A stretch of 64,000 nt of DNA from Lycium barbarum. Taxonomy: Eukaryota > Streptophyta > Magnoliopsida > Solanales > Solanaceae. The notes beneath the pieces are model-generated. The model saw nothing but the letters and a program-made list of their open reading frames with translations. It did no database searches and was not told where the DNA came from. The translations under genes and the position numbers were made by a program. Positions within the stretch are counted from its first letter, which is position 1. Each line of letters starts with the position of its first letter. The stretch is from NCBI RefSeq assembly GCF_019175385.1, contig NC_083343.1, forward strand, positions 51,854,457-51,918,456. The letters run 5' to 3'. This document shows positions 58,327 to 64,000 of this stretch, piece by piece.

Positions 58327-59092
58327 TGTCACGACCTAATTCAACTAAGTCGCGCGGGCACCTACCTTTCCCACCTCGGTAGGCAAACCCTCAGCCCAAC
58401 AATAGTAAAAACACAACCAATTAATTAAATAAGCGGAAGAAATAAAATCATGTAAGTCGGATGATAATAGTACAGAAAATATGCAGAAGTAAGGAAAATA
58501 CACCCAGAGTCTGGTCTAATCTATACAAGAGAATCTAACTAGAATCTACAAGTCTGGAATATCGATAATACATCAAGTCCGAATATATCTCGGAATAGAA
58601 AATAAGACATAAACAAAGAAGAATCTTCAAGGCGGCGGACGTCTCATGCTCACCCTATAGACTCTAAGCAACTCTCAGAGTGACTATTAGCCACGAGAAA
58701 CAGAGGTAGATCCAACATTGAATTCTGCATTCATAAAAGAATCCAGCAAGTACAAGTCAGTACAAAACCACAGTACTGGTAGGTATCATAGGCCGACTAA
58801 GGTTAGCTAACATAATCTAGACAATAAAGTAAGATAAACAGGTAATCAACAAGTATAAGTCAACATAAATTAGAAATCAAGTACACGTCGTCACCTAAGT
58901 TACATCATCTAATCCCAAGTGTACCAAGTCTCAATATAATTAAACCAACTCCAAATAACAAAAGTATATCACTAGATCATCAACACAACCCACAATGCAA
59001 TGCAATGCAACAATGTATGAAATGTGGATGGAATGCAATGTTGTGTACACATGTACTCCGAATGAAAGTATCGACGTCTCAGTAGCACACCC

Positions 59093-59318
59093 ATGGGGGA
59101 CCCGCGAAATCCATGTACCACTCGTTCTGGATCTTTGCCCAAGGGTAACGAGTCTCCGGATCTTTGCCCACGGAGGATCTTTATCAAATCATATCTACAC
59201 AACCTATGGGGGACCCGCGGAGTCCATGTACCACTCGTTCCAAATCTTTGCCCAACGGTAACAAGTCTCTGGATCTTTTCCCACGGAGGATCTTTATTAA
59301 ATCATATCATATATTGTC
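59093..59318. repeat. 113-bp tandem duplication in D LTR
   Basis: Two copies beginning ATGGGGGACCCGCG, each containing GATCTTTGCCCA and CGGAGGATCTTTAT, with several differences. It marks the usual mid-LTR array position. Confidence 0.9.
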
Positions 59319-59591
59319 ACATCACCCGGAACCATTTCCCATCGGGCATTTAAAATATTTTCTCTTATAGATACCTTAAGTCTTTCATTAATCAATTCTA
59401 ACCCATTTCCATCATGTATGCATGTATGAATGCATAAATGCTAAATCAATGCAATAATTACCAATGAATATGCTATGGAGGTCACAACATTATAAGCCCT
59501 AAAATGACTTATATAAATCAACTCAACAATAAGCATGATCTCATCATCAACAGTCAGATCAATATCACAAGTACCATGCATGGGTACGCCA

Positions 59592-59750
59592 ACAATATCA
59601 TGACAAGGTTACACAAGCCATATAGAACACTATCCTCGTATCAAACATCAACAAGTAAGATACTACAATATCATGAAAAGGCTACACAAGCCATATGGAA
59701 CACTATTCGCTTATCAAACATCAACAAGTAAGATACCACAATATCATGAA
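59592..59750. repeat. 73-bp tandem repeat in D LTR
   Basis: Two full copies and a short third, each starting ACAATATCATGA and containing CACAAGCCATAT and AAACATCAACAAGTAAGAT. Confidence 0.92.
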
Positions 59751-62700
59751 CAAGATATGTCAATACTCTCCAATATCTATTATCACCACGTGGTATCCAG
59801 CCAACAACAATAGAATAAATCAAGTAACAACACAATGGGGTGGCTAGCCCTAATGACACAACAGGGCCCAACCTAAGACAATATCCAACCCAACTTCATA
59901 CTCAAAGGTTTACATGCTTTCTCCGACAATATCGTCTAAATATATGCTTCGCTAAACGAAGTCTAACCATAGGGCAAACCGTAACATACCTGGAAGGCCG
60001 AACAATAATATCACCAATAATCACACCTTAGCCTTTCCTTTCCTTTGAGCCTCGAGATCAAGAAAGTCTATTCATATTTTAAATCCAAATTAGAAATCAT
60101 AAAGATCGATACCTATATTGCTACCATTCAAATTGGGTAAAAAACCAACCCTAGAATTTGGGGAAATGGGGCTCACAAGGGCAAAACGGGAAATTCCAGG
60201 GTAAATTATCCAATTAAACACTAGGTGATCAAAACCCATCAACTAATTGCTAAATTAACTCAAGGATTCATCCAATTTCGAAATCCAAGCAAAACCCCCA
60301 ATTTTGGATATAAACCCTAACTCTTAAATTCAAGAATTCATCACTAATAATGGAAGGTATATGATTAACATCCTTAGATACATCATAATCTAACATAAAC
60401 CTAATCAATTTCATCATTTAAAGCAACTTAGGAAGTCTAACCAACTTTATGAACTTCTCAAGAAAGACCCATTAAACCCTTTTTTCATAAAAAACCACAA
60501 TTTCCTACTTTAGAAATCACGGATTAAAGCTTAAACCAAGGGAATGAATCAAAGGGAAATACTTAGATTATGGTTTAGACCTTATCCTAGGGAAGAAACT
60601 TGAAGAACAACCTTGATTTCTCCTAAACCCAAGCTTTCAAGATGAGAGAAACTCTAAACAACATTAATAGCAAAAATGCCAACTATTCTACCTCGTTTCT
60701 GGTGCCAAATGATACCAAAACTCAATTTTGATGCCTCCAATAGACTCTTTGTAAAATTTCAATCAAGTTAGGCTTTTGAATCTCTGTTTGACCTTATAAT
60801 GAATGAGATATGTTAGTTTCAATATTTGGAAGAATGCAGATTTTTAAATACGAATTTAGTGGCAATTTCATAATTAATCTGGAAAATCCGTCAACTCAAT
60901 TCTAGTAAAATGACCATAATTCCATCATACGATGTCGAAACTCGATGATTTCAGTTGCTATGGTTCCGAAATTACGATACGCATATAATGGTTTAGTTGA
61001 AACACGAATCGAAGGTCGTTTGATCAATATGATACCCTTTATGCTCAAATCAACGTCGAAACTGAAAACAATCACCATACAACCCAAACTTATCCTGTCA
61101 CGACCCAACCCCATGGGCCATAACTAGTGCCCGAACTGGACATTCGTATACGAACCCGCTAGATATAGTTAGACTGAAACTAAGGACAGTATGGAAACTT
61201 GTAAAAATAAATGAAAGACTCATAACGCCACATATCATAAACTTGTCTCCTGAGGAGTCATGGCTAACCACAGCATAACACAATACGCAAGCCGACAAGG
61301 CTGCCACTATATACGGGAATATCCAAAACAAACCATATCGACACAATCAGATACAACCCACATATGTCTACAAACCTCTAAGAGTGTACAAGTGAAACAT
61401 GACCGGATAGGGCCCCGCCGTACCCCTGGATATGCATAAGTCTACATCATAAGATCTGTACCAAAATAGCTGAGCAGAAGTCCTAAGCTGGAGGATCACC
61501 AAACCGAGTGTCTGTACCTGTGGGCATGAAACGCAGCCCCCCGAAGAAAGGGGGTCAGTACGAGATATGTACTAAGTATATAAAGTATGAAATACAATAA
61601 AGAAAATCATAACTGAATAAAAGATTACAGGAGGCAAGTATGACAATCAAAGATACCAATGCACCTGTGCCTTACGAGATGAAATCATGCATGTCTATAT
61701 CAATACCATACTCGGCCCATTATGGGACTCGGTGAATAAAGTCATCATATACTATGCCCGGCCCATCATGGGACTCGGTGCCATAATCATATCATCATAT
61801 ATACACATACGTACCCGGCCCTCTAGTGAGGGACTCGGTGAACAATGTAGTGAAACTGTGCACGAAAGCATACCCGGTCCGGGACTCAGTGAAAGATATA
61901 TTAATGGCATGCACGAGCAGAATAATGAGCAACCATATGCAAACTATATCATCATTGAGGATCAATAGAATAATTAGAATGAACTAACACTTGAGAATCA
62001 AAGACAACAATCATGTCAAGTACCCCTCGAATATCACTATGGATTATATCAATTAGAACTTCATGAATCATAGACACGTATCAGGACATAATGAAATAGT
62101 TTCTGGAAATCAAGAACATTAGCCATCCTAGTGTCACTAAGAATAGGAGCTTCTTTAGAGTTTATACATTCGTCATCTGTTTGTCTCACATAGATCATGC
62201 CAAAAAGAAAGACGGGTTAGCTTTACATACCTTTGATGTTTAATTCGTGATTTGATATGTATACGCTGCCCGAAGTACCTCAACCTATATTAAGACGTTA
62301 AGAACTATAGTTAAGCAACAGAAAGGCTTAAAACGTATTTCGAAGTTAGTAACTCATTTCCAGAAAATTGGGCGGCATTTCCCCTATATTGCTCACTTCC
62401 CTCACATCCAAGCTAACTATACAACACCCAGAATGACATCAACAACTACACGTCCAACTTACCATATCTATATCAAGAACTAGTCAAAACAAGGTCCAAG
62501 AACACCTAATCCAGTTCATGTCTCAACAATCTCTTAAAAACAACTACAACTTTAAATATCAAGGTTCCTTCATTTTTAACACATAATCCATAACAACAAT
62601 CAAACCTAATCCACCATTATTAAATTAAAACAACTCCGATTCTGCCCGATTACAACGTCAACAATAATCATGCAATTTTCTTACTTCGAATTTCGTCTAA

Positions 62701-62763
62701 TACAATTTAATCTCTCCATTACAACATCATAACTCCTATTACATTACAAGAAGAAGAAATCTT

Positions 62764-62857
62764 ACCTTAAATTAGTTAGGACAGATTCTACAATTACTTG
62801 CACCAATTGTACCTTAAATTAGTTAGGACAGATTCTACAATTACTTGCACCAATTGT
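62764..62857. repeat. 47-bp tandem duplication at the S4 donor-like site
   Basis: Two exact-looking copies starting ACCTTAAATTAGTTAGG. The duplication copies the donor-flanking sequence; only the copy at 62764 keeps GTAAG on minus, while the other reads GTACA. Confidence 0.95.
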
Positions 62858-63168
62858 ACCACTTCTTTTTCCTCAATTTAAATTCTAACATGGCAGCTCC
62901 ATCCTGTAGGAACAAGGTCTTCAATTCAAAAGAATAAGAAAGTTGCTGCTCACTTTATCAAGGAGAGGGCTGGAACATTTTTGCCTTATGAACAAGATAA
63001 ATTGAACATGCTACCTACTCCTAAATTCAACAAGAAAATGAAACTAGAACATTAAATTTCCCTTCCAATCACTTGGAGTTAGCCGTGAGCAGCCATGGCT
63101 GTTTGGTTCTTGCTTTCAATTGAATTGGAGAAGATGAAATGAAGTGTATGACTACTAATTAGTCATCA

Positions 63169-63170
<2 letters not shown>

Positions 63171-63222
<52 letters not shown>
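63171..63222. repeat. (TA)26 microsatellite
   Basis: An uninterrupted TA run in the U3 of S4, where a TATA box is expected. Confidence 0.96.
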
Positions 63223-63225
<3 letters not shown>

Positions 63226-64000
63226 TACCTCCCCACTTGACATGTGGCCAGCCTACTTGACATGTGTCCCACTATGGCATGCACCAATCAAATTCAGCCA
63301 TGTTGTAGTGGGGGCCACTTAGTGGTCTAATTAAGTTAATTAATCATTAATTCCCACTTAAAAATCTAATCATGGTTAATTAATCCCTAATCTTTACTAA
63401 TGTTTCTACACTAATTGTAATTTATGTGCAAACCGTGCACTATTAAAATTGGGATTTAAAAGTCCTTGTCTCAAAATAATCTTGTCCTTGAACTTATATC
63501 GATTAGATTACGAATAATCCAACATGCAAATATACGGGATATAACATATCCAAAACTCATTGGAATCTAACAAAACTTTGTGGACATGTCCAAAATCATC
63601 ATACAAACTTATTGGAACTTTCAAAATATCGACACGGGATCATCTTGACCTGATGTTGACTGTGGTCAACTCCAATTCTAACTTAACCAATTTCTCAACC
63701 AATGACCCAAATCACACCCGAACCCTCGGGAACCAAACCAATGACACCACTAATTCAGAAATCACCCTCTGGACCTAATGGAACTGTCAGAATTCGATTA
63801 GGGGCACGTTTACCCAAAAGTCAACTTCGGGTCAAACAGTTTTTGCTTTAAGGCAAAATTTTCTAAAAGTCATTCCAAAACTCAAAATGATGCCTAGGGA
63901 ACTATGCCACCGGTCCCCACGGGTTAAAATAGTGCTAATAATGCTTAGGGGCAAAAACAATAAAACGCAATAACGAGCAAACAGGTCGTTACATCATATA

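Larger units (their letters stand above)
61096..63546 (-). mobile_element. S4: solo LTR with perfect TATCC duplication
   Basis: On minus it begins TGTTATATCCCGTATATTTG and ends GGGTCGTGACA. TATCC at 61091-61095 and 63547-63551 flank it. It contains a (TA) tract at the TATA position (63171-63222), the ATGACTA/TAGTCAT palindrome (63148-63166), AAG/GTAAGAT (62765), H1 (61556-61574), H2 (CCCCC/GGGGG, about 61538-61555), ACAG (61518-61521, minus) and a GGGACTCGGTG array (61690-61890). Confidence 0.93.
58327..63993 (-). mobile_element. D-family LTR on minus, split by S4
   Basis: On minus it starts TGTAACGACCTG at 63993 and ends GTCGTGACA at 58327; without S4 it is about 3.2 kb. It has H1 (58758-58778, CAGTAC/GTACTG), H2 (58725-58746, CTGCATTC against GAATCCAG with one mismatch), and two tandem arrays. 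No primer site or polypurine tract borders it, so it is probably a solo LTR. The flanks ATATG (left) and TCATA (right) do not match as a duplication. Confidence 0.7.

Noticed and set aside
59093..59750. Regular repeats as a possible CRISPR array
   Set aside because: Periods are 113 and 73 bp with no constant repeat plus variable spacer pattern, and the context is a plant LTR.
58322..63998. Target-site duplication for the minus D LTR
   Set aside because: ATATG on the left and TCATA on the right do not match at the exact LTR ends, so no duplication is claimed.

Overview
The window reads as plant intergenic heterochromatin. I found no host gene, tRNA, rRNA or CRISPR array. Almost every base can be assigned to LTR retrotransposons of the Ty3/gypsy type, mostly Tekay/Del-like chromoviruses with LTRs of about 2.5-3.0 kb. 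There is also one Athila-like element with a tRNA-Asp type primer site and pieces of two smaller chromovirus-like elements. The AT-rich dicot style and the family types suggest an asterid, most likely a Solanaceae genome. That assignment is inference from recalled family resemblance and was not computed.

Left block (1-35412) is a nest of insertions. The outermost visible layer is the 3' half of a 'D' family LTR (33865-35412, +). An Athila-like element 'A' (5097-33864, -) sits in it. A is broken in its pol by 'E1' (before 1 to 5096, +), a coding-free element with long LTRs. A is broken in its gag by 'B' (8404-32085, -; 5-bp target duplication ATCTC). B in turn holds 'T' (10340-21484, +; duplication ACTTG) in its left LTR, a solo LTR 'S1' (25909-28723, +) in its gag, and a pyrimidine-rich block (22640-25600) in place of most of its pol. 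T is the only element with gag, protease, reverse transcriptase, RNase H, integrase and chromodomain. It carries seven nonsense codons and two frameshifts.

Right block (35413-64000): about 1.1 kb of unassigned AT-rich DNA; a truncated LTR 'P' (36562-37334, -); a Reina-like gag-protease-RT fragment 'R' (-) split by solo LTR 'S2' (38614-41420, duplication GTTTG); and a degenerate chromovirus-like element 'G' (-) split by solo LTR 'S3' (42032-53349). S3 itself contains 'C' (43193-51798, +, duplication GGAAT), which keeps a broken gag and no pol. Last come two opposed D-family LTRs, 56716-58326 (+) and 58327-63993 (-), the second holding solo LTR 'S4' (61096-63546, duplication TATCC).

The most interesting signals are RNA-level structures shared by these diverged families. 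First, two adjacent hairpins lie 380-540 bp before the 3' end of nearly every LTR in the window, and their stems change in a compensatory way between families. Second, a conserved 5' splice-site-like AAG/GTAAG early in many LTRs pairs with a conserved CAG 17-20 nt after the hairpins, suggesting an intron inside the LTR. Third, a leader hairpin 40-50 nt after the primer-binding site has a loop that is a six-base palindrome in two families (GTGCAC in T, GTCGAC in E1), the form expected of a kissing-loop genome-dimerisation signal.
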